From Diorhabda sublineata (taxonomy: Eukaryota; Arthropoda; Insecta; Coleoptera; Chrysomelidae): a DNA stretch of 64,000 bases. The translations under genes and the position numbers were made by a program. Numbering within the stretch: the first letter of the stretch is position 1; every line of letters begins with the position of its first letter. The stretch spans positions 28,076,559 through 28,140,558 of the forward strand of contig NC_079476.1 of assembly GCF_026230105.1 (NCBI RefSeq). Reading direction: 5' to 3'. The notes beneath the pieces are model-generated. The model worked only from the letters and a program-made list of their open reading frames with translations. It searched no databases and was not told where the DNA came from. Shown piece after piece: positions 23,645-34,950 of the stretch.

Positions 23645-26635
23645 GTCTAAAAATATGGTTAACATGCTTATTTTTATTTTGAAACATCAAATATCCTTGC
23701 ATAAGATAACACTTTTTTTTCTGACACAATACTACACCTTACAATAGAAAATTATCTTATCGATCCGCATATCTATTCCTTTGAACTTTTCTATTACTTC
23801 TAGTTGGGCAATTTCAATTGTAAAGGATTTTGTGGATTTCAATATTTGCTATATTTCTTTCGGCTGATAAAATCTTGAAATATTTTATTATTCTCGCACA
23901 AAATAGATTGAATAATTTCAATTATATTGTGCCAACCAACACTCGTATCTTTTAAATGATTTTATTCGGACACAGAAATTCGAAGATTGAGAATAAACGA
24001 TTGTCAACTTCTCTACTCCTAATAATATATTTGAAATAAAAGTGATATGGATGTATATTTCCGTAAGATGCATGTAATCTGAATTAATCTGACAAATCCG
24101 ATAGAAAGGAAATATAGTGAACCTTTCGAAATGCTATTATAATGTTCATTGTGCCCACAATGGAAATTTTTTTGAATCATATGGAAGGTTCTAATTTCAG
24201 AACCAGCTATTTTTCCTTTTAGGATCAACCAGCGCAATATCAATCTATTGGCAACTTTTCTCTTAAAACAATTTCCAATGGGTGCAAGTTTGTCAGTTTT
24301 TTTTGTAGTCGAAACGTAGACAACTAACTAAAAATTTAAGTTTTTGAAGTCTCATGATTAACCTAAATATTTTCACGGCATCCCCGTTTGGACTTCAAAA
24401 TTCTTCTAAATTAGTATTATTAGCTTTATAAACTTCAGCAAGGTACAACAGTCCAATGAAACTTTCAATTTTTAACAAATCAATTTCATGTGCGTCTTTG
24501 TCGTGTTCTATATTTACTACCATGTTTTTAAGATATCATCGAGTCTGATTTTCTTTGGTGGACGTATTGAAAAAAGGGGGTTTCTTTATTTCCATACACC
24601 GTTGTACCACCTTTTTTTGTATTCCTGTATAGTGATCTTAATAATTGTTATCATCAGGCTTTTTTTTAGACGTATCTATTGTTTCATCCGTATTTGTCTT
24701 TTTCATCGAAGAGTATTTTTAATATATCTCCTATAGTATTTTTATATAACCAAATATTTTTTTAAGAGTAATGTTCAATCTCAAACAATTATTAAATCTT
24801 AAGCGCAGAGATCTTATACATAGCATATTTTTGACAAAATGTATTAGTTAATAAATACAGAGACTTTGAGAGAAAAATTGTATCTAAAAGATACAATACG
24901 ATATCAATTGTGGTAATATAATAAAACAAAAATACTTCACTGCGATCCACATATAACAAGATGTAATTCAAAATCATGCTAAAACGAAGTAGGTAGTGCG
25001 AGGGTAGGAAGATACACTTCTTCATCTTTAAGTAATAATGAAATTAATGAAGTTCTTATCTCGGATCAGCCGTGACTAACAAAGGGTTTATAATTTTATA
25101 AACGATACTCCTGATGAGAAATATATGGCGACAAATGTAATAGATCTCACAAGAACTGGCTCTTTTTTATAATCCAGTCAATTGCAGAATGTATTTTATT
25201 AACAATGGACATATGCTTGTCGTGCCGCAGAATTGCACTCTATGCAAATTATAGATAGATTTGAAAAATATTGTTTCAGGAAATATTGTTTTCATCACTC
25301 GTCAAGAACTTTATAAGTAGTTACTGAAGAGGATATAACTACATTGAACCAAGATGGTAGTTAGCGATCAAATACTGTAACTGAAGAATAGATTGAGGTT
25401 TCCGTACAGATACTGTAAATAAAATATGGAGTTCTGTAAGAACTCAATTCGTTAGTGCATCAATAACATATATACAATATACATGAAATAAAACAATTAA
25501 CTTGCATAATTTGGACCCATATATTCAGTTCACTGTTTGTTCAATCAAAATGAGTGAAAACAATCGAAATTTGATTTTTTGTGCACTTGTAACTTATCAT
25601 TTATCTTTATATAGTCGTAGATAAAGTATAGTATTTAACTGGCTGTAATGAACATAAATCGTGCAAATAAACTTTGTAGCACAAAATACTCGTTAAATAA
25701 TAATTGATTATGCAACACAATAAACAGTACAATCAATGAGATAGTATAACTAAAGGTTACAATACTCGTTACAAATTAGATCTGTTATTAAAACTTCAAA
25801 GATATTATGTTATACTAGGTGAAATACGAATTACCTCAATAACAAGAGGTTTGAAATTCTCACTCAAATCTTGGAATTCTTCTGTCACAATTTTTTACAT
25901 GAAGTACAGTCGATCAAATATTCATCCCGACATCACTCACAATAACTATGAATTCTAACCAACCTTATATATATTTTTTGATAAAAGTCACATACTTAGA
26001 ATATTAACACTCTTGTTTTAAGTTATATCCGTATTAATTTGATAATACGAAACATGTTTTAATGTTAAAATACTTCCATGTTTATAGATAATTGAACAAC
26101 TTGACAGTGTCCATATTCAGAGAGTAAAAATCCACTTTATTTTCAAAACTTTTTACAATTTGTACAGCTTGTAAATAACTAGAAAACAAACACACAGATA
26201 CCAAAATAAAATAAAATCGAAATATAAAGTACACGCGAAAACTGCAATGAATGATATTTCCCTTTAAAGTGTACATGTAAAAATTTTTATATGAAATATA
26301 CATTACATGTGAACATTGTCAATACTAACCCAGATAACGAAATTTACTATATGGTAATCCGAAAATATGTGATAATTTGTATAAAAAATCAATATTACTT
26401 TAACCCATGGTGTTTAAAATATGATTTCAATTGGTAAATAATTGTGCATTTTTTTGACATTGTACAATATTCAGCCCTTAACTAATTCTGAACTTGGAGT
26501 AGCTAAATAAATAAACATCGTGCAATAACCTTTTTAAAATAGGAGAAGAAGGAATAGGTAAACGGATTCAAAGATAAATTAAGAAAGAAGAATCAGTAAT
26601 TTTAATCTTCTATCAAAAGTCCCGGCAGTGAGTTT
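23645..26635. other. AT-rich stretch without a recognised gene
   Basis: There are short hydrophobic ORFs (24488-24736 plus, 24792-25025 minus, 26082-26303 minus) of the sort expected by chance in T-rich DNA. Nothing recognisable was seen. Confidence 0.4.
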
Positions 26636-26639
26636 ACTG

Positions 26640-27290
26640 ATTCGCTTAAATAGAGTCGCTCAACACGTACCTCAGAATGGAAGGGATATCAGAGATGAGA
26701 CTTAATAAGGGAACAATGAACTCCCATTTCAAAGAATTGTGTACAAGAATCCCTAAGAATTTTACAGATTTAACGACGTCATTGGTGGTATTATTTCGTA
26801 GAAGAGGCTTCAACGTATTTTTATATAATATTACTTTAGTTTTATAAACCTTGAGACATAGATGATGATAATCACAGTATTTAAGGATGATTAGTTCGCT
26901 AGATATGGTTCTATGAAGGGTCGCTCCAATAGCGAATTGAAGTGAAGATATTTAAAAATCCAAATTCATGGGTAGTAAGTATTTTATATCTACACAGAAA
27001 TGATAACGACCAATCATTCAATGATCTTGTACGAGTATAACATGGGAATGAGTGCAATCGGCCGATAGTTCGATATTTGACCTTTGTCTCCTTTATACAG
27101 AGATGTGATTATTGCCGTCTTTAGGCACTTTGGAAACGTACTATTTTGTAAAGAAATGTTTATTAAAGTGGTAAGGTGATTTAATATGCATTCCGGAAGT
27201 CTCGAAAACATTTTTAATGAAAGCCCATCAGTACCAAATAAGAATTTATTGTTATTCTCATTGATTATTATAATAAAAATAGTTGGCGGC
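26640..27290 (-). pseudogene. Jockey/CR1-type LINE reverse transcriptase relic
   Basis: On the minus strand the frame at 27014-27230 reads FGTDGLSLKMFSRLPECILN, then HLTTLINISLQNSTFPKCLK, then ITSLYKGDKGQISNYRPIAL. This is the start of a LINE reverse transcriptase (the motif where GTDGI...P..LK..KVIPL.KKGDK..SNYRPISLLP is usual). After a deletion, a second piece around 26680-26790 reads NDVVKSVKFLGILVHNSLKW, the KFLGI thumb-proximal motif near the end of the domain. The catalytic core between them is missing. It is a different LINE clade from the relics at 7.8 and 22.5 kb. Confidence 0.8.
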
Positions 27291-27654
27291 TTTTCTTGTT
27301 TAATGACAAATGTTTCTTTATAGTTTTACGTAATTTTGGAAAAAGACACTGTCCGAGAATTTCATTAGATGAATTAAATATCGCATGTTCTGTGCTGATA
27401 TACGTGAGCCTTTAGTGGACCAATTCATTTATTTCCAAAGCCCCTAATATTTTTAAAGCCTAGCACGAATACTTCCAGTGTAATTCTTTTTTAGTTTGGA
27501 ATAAAATTTTTCCAATAATTGAAAGAAAGTGTTTTTTATGTATTTATTTACCTGTTCTTTGAAACTAACTGTTTCTCAAAAGATATGTAAAACCACGACG
27601 AATTAACACGACAAACATATAAAAAGGAAAAAACAATAGTGCTTATACTTCCAT

Positions 27655-28078
27655 ATGTACAATATTTTGCCCATTTTATATATTTCTCGCGGATTAGGCT
27701 GTGGCAAACGGAGGAATACGAAAATGCATAGCTCCAGTCATGTGGCTGCAGGTAGGACAAAACCTTTTTGGGAGAGAGGCAAATACACTAATAAACCTAA
27801 TGGCCGGGTTCACGATTATAACAGATACAGCAGAAGTATTGCTTCAGTTCTGGACTGCCCTCCTTTCTACATTAACACCAAATGGCCGAAGCGTTTTCCA
27901 ATTCTGGGGACCCTCAATGGAATGGGGCGAGTGTGATCAAGAGAACCTCAATGTGATTACCCTAGCATATAGGGGCGACTACCCATTGTTACTAGTACCA
28001 ATAGAAGATATCAGAGTAAAGATTTATTTTATGGAATTTATATATCATATTCAGAAGTTAATAACTGTACTGTTATAA
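27655..28078 (+). CDS. Unrecognised GC-richer ORF, possible exon
   Basis: One plus-strand frame stays open for 125 codons from 27701 to TAA at 28076, and an overlapping frame is open from 27655 to 27936. Codons are much less AT-rich than in the neighbourhood. A fair splice acceptor (TTTCTCGCGGATTAG) precedes GCTGTGGCAAACGG. Visible pieces: WLQVGQNLFGREANTLINLM, ITDTAEVLLQFWTALLS, VFQFWGPSMEWGECDQENL, VITLAYRGDYPLLLVPIED. The Trp/Leu-rich, conserved-looking composition suggests a real or recently real protein. No family was recognised; a structural protein of a retroelement or an old viral insertion is possible but unproven. Confidence 0.35.
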
Positions 28079-28079
28079 C

Positions 28080-30434
28080 CTGTAATAATTAATACTCCCA
28101 TCATTTTTTTTATGAACGTAAATATATAGAAATAATAATTAAAGAAGATTATTAATAGATGCTGGAAATAATTATTTGGCAGAGGTTGCTGATAAAGGTG
28201 ATAGAGTTCTTATCAAAGTTAATTAAACGTATATTACAACGGATACCGAATTTATGGATGTGTAACTGAAACAATATTAATATGAAAATGAAGTAGATAC
28301 ATTATTTGCTTGGCCTGTAGATAAGTAGATATCAATTGTAGAATTCTAGGAGTTATTGCTATAAAACAGGCTTCTTATCTAAATAATTACATTTTTGTCC
28401 ATTTTTGCCTATATAAACAATATTTATGAAATATAAAAGCTAGTTCGGGAGCGTCAATTTATACAAAAGAATGAAAATTAATTGTTTTTGCTACAAATAA
28501 TATGATCACCACAACAACCGACTTCGAAATCATAGTAAATCATAGCAGGCACATATTCTTGACAAATTCATATTTCTATGGCAAATAGTACGTACCACTA
28601 TTTACTCTATGATACCAGTCATACAGAGCTTATTCGTATTAAAAAAATACGGTGTTGCCAGCTGTAGCTGCTCTATGTTTGTGGCATGTCAAAATATACT
28701 GGGAGGCTCTAATTAAAAATAAGGGCTTAGTGGTTTGAAGTGTTTGAATTATATCACCCATCAAGATCAATCGTAAGTGTATAAGAAATCATTAAAGTAG
28801 AGGAGATATTCTTTTAAACTTATTTGCAAAAGACAAACTCTTCTCTTCTCTTATATTGCAATATTATTAGATAATATTTCGAAGAAAAGCCTGGATGAGC
28901 TTTAGCTGTCGAGTCATTTAGCTCTCATTTAGTCATTGTAGCTCGGAATGAAATATAATATGCTATAAACTTGTAAAAGCATTTATTTTGGGATTATAAA
29001 GGTTGTCTCAAGAGTTGAAACAAATTTCTTGTCCAAGTCATGAAATATACAAGGTAAAAGTTCAAAAATCAATTTTTTGCTCTATTCGAAAAAATCAAGA
29101 ATATCCCAGTCTCTATTTTTTAACGACCTCTCCACCTACAAACGCATACAAGAAGCAGAAATTCAAAAATATATTTTAGTAAATTTATTTCTTATACTGG
29201 GTAGTGACATAAGAGACACAATAATTAACTTATTACACAAAATTAATAGATAATAGGAAGGATAGGAATAAGTTATACTAGATAAAAACAAAATTAAGAT
29301 ATTATATTACTTAACATTGTTGTTGACTACAAAATAATCGAATATACGAAGTAATCATGATATATTTTGATATTGAACAGATGGATAAAAATAGTAACGC
29401 TAAGAATAATTATTTAAAAACATGAAATAAATATGATTGAATCGTGCGATGCTCTCATCTATTCACACGATAATTGTGCGTTCCCACGGGGCTCAACTAA
29501 CGAGCCCCATGCTAATAATTTTTGAATTATTTCAGTTCGCGACACAAACAAAAGTGTAAAATCAATTAACGGTTCACACTATTTTGAGCTCGTGATGCTC
29601 ACAATTTTTTGAAGTTCAGTTTATATATCATGAATGAGTTAATTGTTGAAATCTGAACCGTAATGAGTTTTTAACCTATTAAAAAAAACGTAAAAAGACG
29701 CTTACAGCTTAGAAAGTGAATAATGCGAAGCATGAAATTTGATTGTAACAGAAATGAAAAGCTGGCTTTCAAATTATTTGAAAAACTTCCCGTGAATGAC
29801 TATCTCATTTAGAATACCTCTCTAATAGCTTGGCTTCAAATCTATGTTAAAATTTGACAAGAAATCATTCAAACCAAAATAAAAAGTTAATTACTTTATC
29901 TAGCTACTGGAGATTCCTTGGAATTTTTGCTTCGTCTGTTAAAGAATACAATATGTAAATTTATTCCAGATACCTGGGTATCAATTTAAACATTACTGAC
30001 AAAATTCATACATTAGTAAAATAATAAAACAAATACGAAAGCAAATTTAATGACTGTATCCACAGAAACGTATTTCACGCAGCATCTATTAATAATCTTC
30101 TTTAATTATTTAAAAAATACGTGTATTCTATTTGTATAACATAAATATGTACCTTCTGTTCGAATTTTAGGATATACTATTAATATTCATGTGGGTATCA
30201 AAAAATAAAGAATATTTTATGAATTAAATCAGTATATACTTAGAGCAATATCCTTTCTCCATACAATTATGTATATATAATATATAAAATATTTAGATGA
30301 ATACATGAAAAAGTTTTGTATATTTTTTGTTGAAATTATACTTTTCACCCACATGTTCAGTATATACTTGAATTTTCATGTGATTTTCAGTATCTAATGA
30401 ACTTTTAGGTAAATATACAATGTGATTATACCTG

Positions 30435-30436
<2 letters not shown>
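28080..30436. other. AT-rich non-coding stretch
   Basis: No ORF of note. A compact hairpin lies at 29488-29508 (listed separately). Confidence 0.45.
29488..29508. repeat. GC-rich hairpin
   Basis: GGGGCTC at 29488-29494 pairs perfectly with GAGCCCC at 29502-29508 around the loop AACTAAC. The stem is strikingly GC-rich in a stretch that is otherwise nearly all A/T. Confidence 0.6.

Positions 30437-30481
<45 letters not shown>
30437..30481. repeat. (AT)n microsatellite at a PLE fragment
   Basis: About 45 bases of AT dinucleotides end exactly where the Penelope-like fragment (AGAAATATTTCTATCAACG) begins. Confidence 0.95.
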
Positions 30482-30487
<6 letters not shown>

Positions 30488-30836
30488 TTTCTATCAACGT
30501 CAATTTGAATATTGAATTTTGAATTATATGAGTTCAAGAATTTTTACAAGCATTAATATCAAAAATCACCGGAAATCTTAATTAACTATTTCCCAGACGA
30601 TGAATACATAAGTGTTCGTAAGCTCAGAAAATATATTAAAGTTAGTCCACTCTAGTAATTCCTTGCCACGTTCCCAATAAAAAACCGCATATATATAAAT
30701 GCATCTAAATGTTCTCGATTTCAGGTCACTTCTGTTTCCAAATTAGTTCTTTTTTGATAACTTTTAAAAGAAAGATGAATTTTGACATTTCGACTTTTCT
30801 TTAAATCTTTATTAAAATAGTTTGATAAAGATTTAT
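30482..30836. mobile_element. Penelope-like tail plus inverted terminal block
   Basis: The part 30482-30690 repeats the 3' region of the PLE at 13.26-13.55 kb in plus orientation, including the GAATAC-ATAA-GTGTTC hairpin at 30602-30617 and TTGCCACGTTCCCAATAA. It is followed by a short CATATATATAA and then, at 30697-30836, by the block found at 16925-17040 but in reverse orientation. The two PLE parts are therefore joined tail to inverted end through a short AT linker, an arrangement known for PLE copies with inverted terminal parts. Confidence 0.65.
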
Positions 30837-30839
30837 CTT

Positions 30840-32200
30840 CCCAATCCATGATTGAGATTTCAAAATACTTAAATACGTTTTGTATCAAATCAATTTCAAT
30901 TCTTATAAGATTTTACAATAAGTGTACGATAAAAACGTTGCAGTGACTCTCCTTTTATCTTTTATATTTGTATCCTGAAATTTTCATAAATATTATATTT
31001 ATATCTTTCCTATTGATATTTGGCAAGGGTAAAAGTGTAGTTTTACCTATGGAAAACTTCAAGTGGCACTATGGTTAGTGTGTTAGCTCCAAAAAATCAA
31101 ACACCAAATATATGTAGAGATTGTCCAATAAAATTGATACAAAAATTCTAAAATTAACGGAAACATTAATAAAACAAAAAATTCAAAAAATTATGAAAAC
31201 CAATATCGATTTATAAAGTAGAATAATGGAATTGAGCATACGTATTTCTTTACATGGAATCGAAAGAAGTTTGTGAACAGAACCTACACTTTTTAATTCC
31301 ACGAATTCTCGAGTAACAGCTAGTTACACAATATAAAGTTTGTTTATTGTAGTATTATCAGTTTAATTATAAGAGATTATAATTTCGAAAAAAAAACATT
31401 CACTGTACCATAATCTTGTTTTTAACCAGTTGAGGCTACAAGAATAGGGATAACGCAAGTACAGTACCTGTTCAGAAGTTTCCTAGTTATATCTAAAACA
31501 AGCGTAGTTTAATTCTGAAAAAAACATAATGTGTTCTAATTTTGTCAACAACCTGTCGAACTGTCGAAACTCTATGCTTACGATAAAACGGGAATTAATT
31601 GGTATTGATATCTGTGTATACACAGAGACCAGCTGGAAATTCTAAACTTAATTGAAAATTGCGAAGGTTCATGCCGTCAATTTTGATTGAGCTCTCGGAG
31701 TTCGTTTAACTGGATAACTAACTTCAGATAGGTGCCATAGTATCAAGAAAGGCTTTTTTCTCAACTTTTTAATTTGGTAAGTGACTGGGCGCTCGAGAAA
31801 CTTGAGAAAAATTTTAAAATTGACCAGAAATAGAAAAGTCATTCGTATTAATCACAGAATGATTGAAGTAATTGCATCATCTCTCTCCTTTCATACATGT
31901 ATTTTGAATCTCTAAATGGCTAGATAAAGATACAAAGTCTTATCATGGAAACTATTAGTGGGTAATGTGGAAAATTACTCCTATTGTACGTTTTTTGAAA
32001 GCTAGAATAATTTCTGTCTCAAACTAAATATCTACAGGTTATCGACTGAATAGATTTTAACAACTTTGTCTCGTTGAAACAAGTATATGTCTAATCCTTG
32101 GTATTTTTCTAAGAATTAGATAGACAAATATCCTTTTTGAATAAAAATGTAGTGAAATAATACCAAAATAGATTAGTGGTAACTTTTGATATAGTATATT
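30840..32200. other. AT-rich non-coding stretch
   Basis: Nothing recognisable was seen. Confidence 0.45.
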
Positions 32201-32202
32201 GG

Positions 32203-32290
32203 GCAACAAGTGGGAAAAGTTCAACTTTTCTCGCGAGTGTGGAAGTGCTGTAAATACACGAGTGAGAAAAGTACTTTTCCCACATGTTGC
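32203..32290. repeat. Long nested palindrome
   Basis: The sequence begins GCAACAAGTGGGAAAAGT and ends ACTTTTCCCACATGTTGC, an almost perfect inverted repeat of about 36-base arms. Each arm contains its own smaller palindrome (GAAAAGTTCAACTTTTC left, GAAAAGTACTTTTC right), and the tips read CTCGCGAGTGT and ACACGAGTGAG. The similarity extends weakly outward (TATATTGG against ATATCATA). It contains no ORF. It could be a foldback element or the recombined end of a larger repeat. Confidence 0.8.
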
Positions 32291-32429
32291 ATATCATACT
32301 TTTTCTACAACTGCACAAATTGAAAGAATAAAAGTAATGGTAATGGAAAATAATATTTATTTTTATGATTAGTGGAACCAAAGAAATATTAAAGTGTCCT
32401 CTTAACTGTTAAATAATATTATTTGAATT

Positions 32430-33350
32430 TTAAAAATAGTTCCTTATAAATAAATTTACCTTGTGTGGAGCTTCGTTTAAAAATCTCTGTAATTGGTCTG
32501 CTGTCAAGATGTGTAATATTTTGGGGACTTACGATATATTGCTCTAGCATACTCTGTATCTGATTTTGGACTTCTTTTTTATATATTTCGGGATATCTAT
32601 ACGACTAAGAATAAATAATAAATAGTTACTCATTTTTAGTTTTTATTTGCTGTTTAATTTTACTTGTAAATGTTGATTGATTACCATCAACAGAAGATGC
32701 TGTATTCTGTTATAAAGATGGTGAAATGGTGAAATAGAAATTTTGATTCATTACCTTGTTTAAGTTCGGAAATTTCTATACTCAACGTGTCGATGTCTTG
32801 TTTATCTGCATAAGTATTTAATGAAGCATCTTTCAAATTTTGCCAGTTAGATATGCTACATAGTGAAATATTCACTGCTACTTAGCCTTTAATTTTAGAT
32901 AAAATACTAGACATCAATTATTCGTTTCGGAAATCTCCTAAATCTACTGTATTATAAAACTTATTAACTAATTTTTCGGAAATTTCTATAAATCTTGGTA
33001 GTAAGGCATTTTCACCGTGGAATTCTGGATTCTAGAGTCCAGATATTCCTTTTTTAATTGGGGTACTACGTGATCTGTAAGCATTATGTTAAATTTATCT
33101 AATAATAGTATAGGTTTTGATAATATTTTATTTATTTTTTGATTAACGGAAGTTTTTGAGTCAGAATCAGAATCTTTGAACAATTATAATCTCTTTACGA
33201 TATAAGTACTTACATCAAGAGTAGGACTGCTTTTGCCATCTAGTTGAACTTGGAGCTGGTACTACTAATATTCTCTTCAAATTTCTCTTCTTACGAGCCA
33301 ACAGATTTCGAGTTGAGTTACTAAATTCACTCAACCAAGAGTCCCAGTAT
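32430..33350 (-). pseudogene. Ty3/gypsy gag-pol relic
   Basis: The minus strand reads a decayed gypsy gag. Near 33310-33220: SWLSEFSNSTRNLLARKKRN and RILVVPAPSSTRWQKQS. At 33183-32986: DSDSKTSVNQKINKILSKP then LLLDKFNIML. Then FIEISEKLVNKFYNTVDL, LMSSILSKIKG, ISNWQNLKDASLNTYADKQD and IDTLSIEISELKQGNESKF (about 33000-32745), the core gag motif of gypsy elements. After a break, the pol piece YRYPEIYKKEVQNQIQSMLE (about 32600-32545) matches the start of gypsy reverse transcriptase, so protease and most of pol are deleted. There are many stops; no LTRs were found. Confidence 0.7.
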
Positions 33351-33479
33351 TTCACAGGTATGTTAGTAAATCATTGAAACGAACCGGTTCTTATATTTAC
33401 TAACGCCCGTTTAAAATATCCTACTGATTGCGCCGCTTAACTCTTCACACTCGAGATTTTTGGTGGTTTTGAATTGTAT

Positions 33480-33737
33480 TAATTATTGTAAAAATTAAAA
33501 ATTCATAGGTTTCAAAATTCAATATTCAAAATGGCGTTGATAGAAATATTGATTGATTGAAATAAATAATTAATTGAAAAACCAATTAAAAATTAATGAA
33601 AATCCCTATAGTAAACCCATTTTTGATTGGTTAGATTATGAATGACGTTGAATTTTTATAGGTTAGATAAGGATAATTTATAGTGAATGATGTTCAATAG
33701 GCTAGGTTGTTATGAGTGTAGCTGACTATTTATTGGT

Positions 33738-33738
<1 letters not shown>
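33480..33738 (-). mobile_element. Inverted Penelope-like 3' region
   Basis: The reverse complement matches 13070-13330 block by block (CTTATCTAACCTATAAAAAT, TTCAACGTCATTC, ATATTGAATTTTGAA). It is the same PLE family in the opposite orientation, again ending at an (AT)n tract. Confidence 0.65.

Positions 33739-33740
<2 letters not shown>

Positions 33741-33791
<51 letters not shown>
33741..33791. repeat. (AT)n microsatellite
   Basis: About 50 bases of TA dinucleotides beside the inverted PLE fragment. Confidence 0.95.
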
Positions 33792-33793
<2 letters not shown>

Positions 33794-33868
33794 AAAAGAA
33801 ATGTTAGAAAATATGTTTGAAAATGATTATTCAATGTTTATGTCTATGTCAGATGTATTATACAAAAT

Positions 33869-33970
33869 TCGTTTTAATGTCAAAATTTATCTTTCTTTTA
33901 AAAACTATCAGAAAAACTAATTTTGAAACAGAAGAGACCTGAAATCAAGAATATTTAGATGCATTAATAT
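33869..33970 (+). mobile_element. Penelope-like terminal fragment
   Basis: The block AATGTCAAAATTTATCTTTC then TTTTAAAAACTATCAGAAAA and GAGACCTGAAATCAAGAATA, TTTAGATGCAT, repeats 16925-17040 and is followed by another (AT)n tract. Confidence 0.6.
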
Positions 33971-34005
33971 ATCAAAAGGTCTAAGAAATGAGAAATTGAA
34001 AAATT

Positions 34006-34013
<8 letters not shown>

Positions 34014-34059
<46 letters not shown>
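34014..34059. repeat. (AT)n microsatellite
   Basis: About 46 bases of AT dinucleotides after the PLE fragment at 33869-33970. Confidence 0.95.
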
Positions 34060-34063
<4 letters not shown>

Positions 34064-34274
34064 CTCTGTATATGGCAAAACACAAAATGTAAAGTCATGA
34101 AAACATGAAAAAATTATGAAAATTTCTAGGTTTGGGTCTTGGGATACGATATTTTTTAATTAGAGTATTTTCAAAGATGCCAACTGTGACTTTGTTATTT
34201 TTAAGGGTATATCAATACATTTTTGAATAAAACGCTTCAGCATATAAATATCAAATTCCTTCACTTTTTAAAAT

Positions 34275-34820
34275 AGGTTTTTTCTATTTTAATGTATTCA
34301 GGGGTAAAAAATAAAGCAAATTCTTTCCTACTTTCCTATACCTGAACCTTACCATTATTCAGATATTAAATGTATTTTGTAAATTTTTAGAGATGCTGTT
34401 GTGGTCTAAATTTTATTTAATCGTTATTAAATTGAGAACGAGCCATTTTAATGATCTTAGAAAATATTGACAATTGACTGATATCAGTTAAATAATTGTC
34501 AAGTATTACGAAGCCTACTAAAAGTATACATAAAAAATACAATAATAATTTAAAACCTCAAATATCTCGGAAACGACTAAAAGTTGGAATAGGATTGGTA
34601 AATACAATTTGATTTGATTTTTTCACAGACCTTGACAAGATAAAGAAAAATACTTTTTTATTTCTTTCAACGGGTCAAAATTAAATTTAGACTGCACCAA
34701 CATCCCTAAGAATTTACAGAAAACATTTAATATCTGGATAACGGTAAGATTTAGGTATAGGGAAGTATACATGAATTTGCCTTATTTGTTACCCCTGAAT
34801 GCATTAAAATAAAAAAACCC
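34275..34820. repeat. Long inverted repeat with central hairpin
   Basis: The left arm, about 34275-34416, and the right arm, about 34679-34820, are reverse complements over some 140 bases at roughly 85 percent identity by eye. Shared landmarks include TTTTAATGTATTCAGGGGTA (left) against TTTTAATGCATTCAGGGGTA (right, reversed), CCTATACC, and CAGATATTAAATG. The 260-base spacer holds a second hairpin at 34467-34502 (TTGACAATT/AATTGTCAA around the perfect palindrome ACTGATATCAGT). There is no ORF. It is best explained as a foldback or MITE-like element, or a tail-to-tail double insertion. Confidence 0.75.
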
Positions 34821-34861
34821 GGGTGGGCCTGCAACGGTTAAATTTTTTACAAAAAAATCAA

Positions 34862-34950
34862 TAACTCAAACAGTATTCGAAAGCTCGGAAAATATATTAA
34901 AAGTTAGTCCACTTTGGTGTTTTCCTGCCACGTTTCTAGTAAGAAACTGT
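34862..34950 (+). mobile_element. Penelope-like tail fragment
   Basis: GTATTCGAAAGCTCGGAAAA, TATATTAAAAGTTAGTCC, ACTTTGGTGTTTTCCTGCCA and CGTTTCTAGTAAGAAAC match the end of the PLE tails at 13.5 and 30.6 kb. Here no (AT)n tract follows. Confidence 0.65.

Noticed and set aside
24488..24736. Hydrophobic 82-codon plus-strand ORF resembling a membrane protein
   Set aside because: The Phe/Ile/Leu/Tyr content follows from T-rich DNA; there is no start context, splice site or conserved polar residues.
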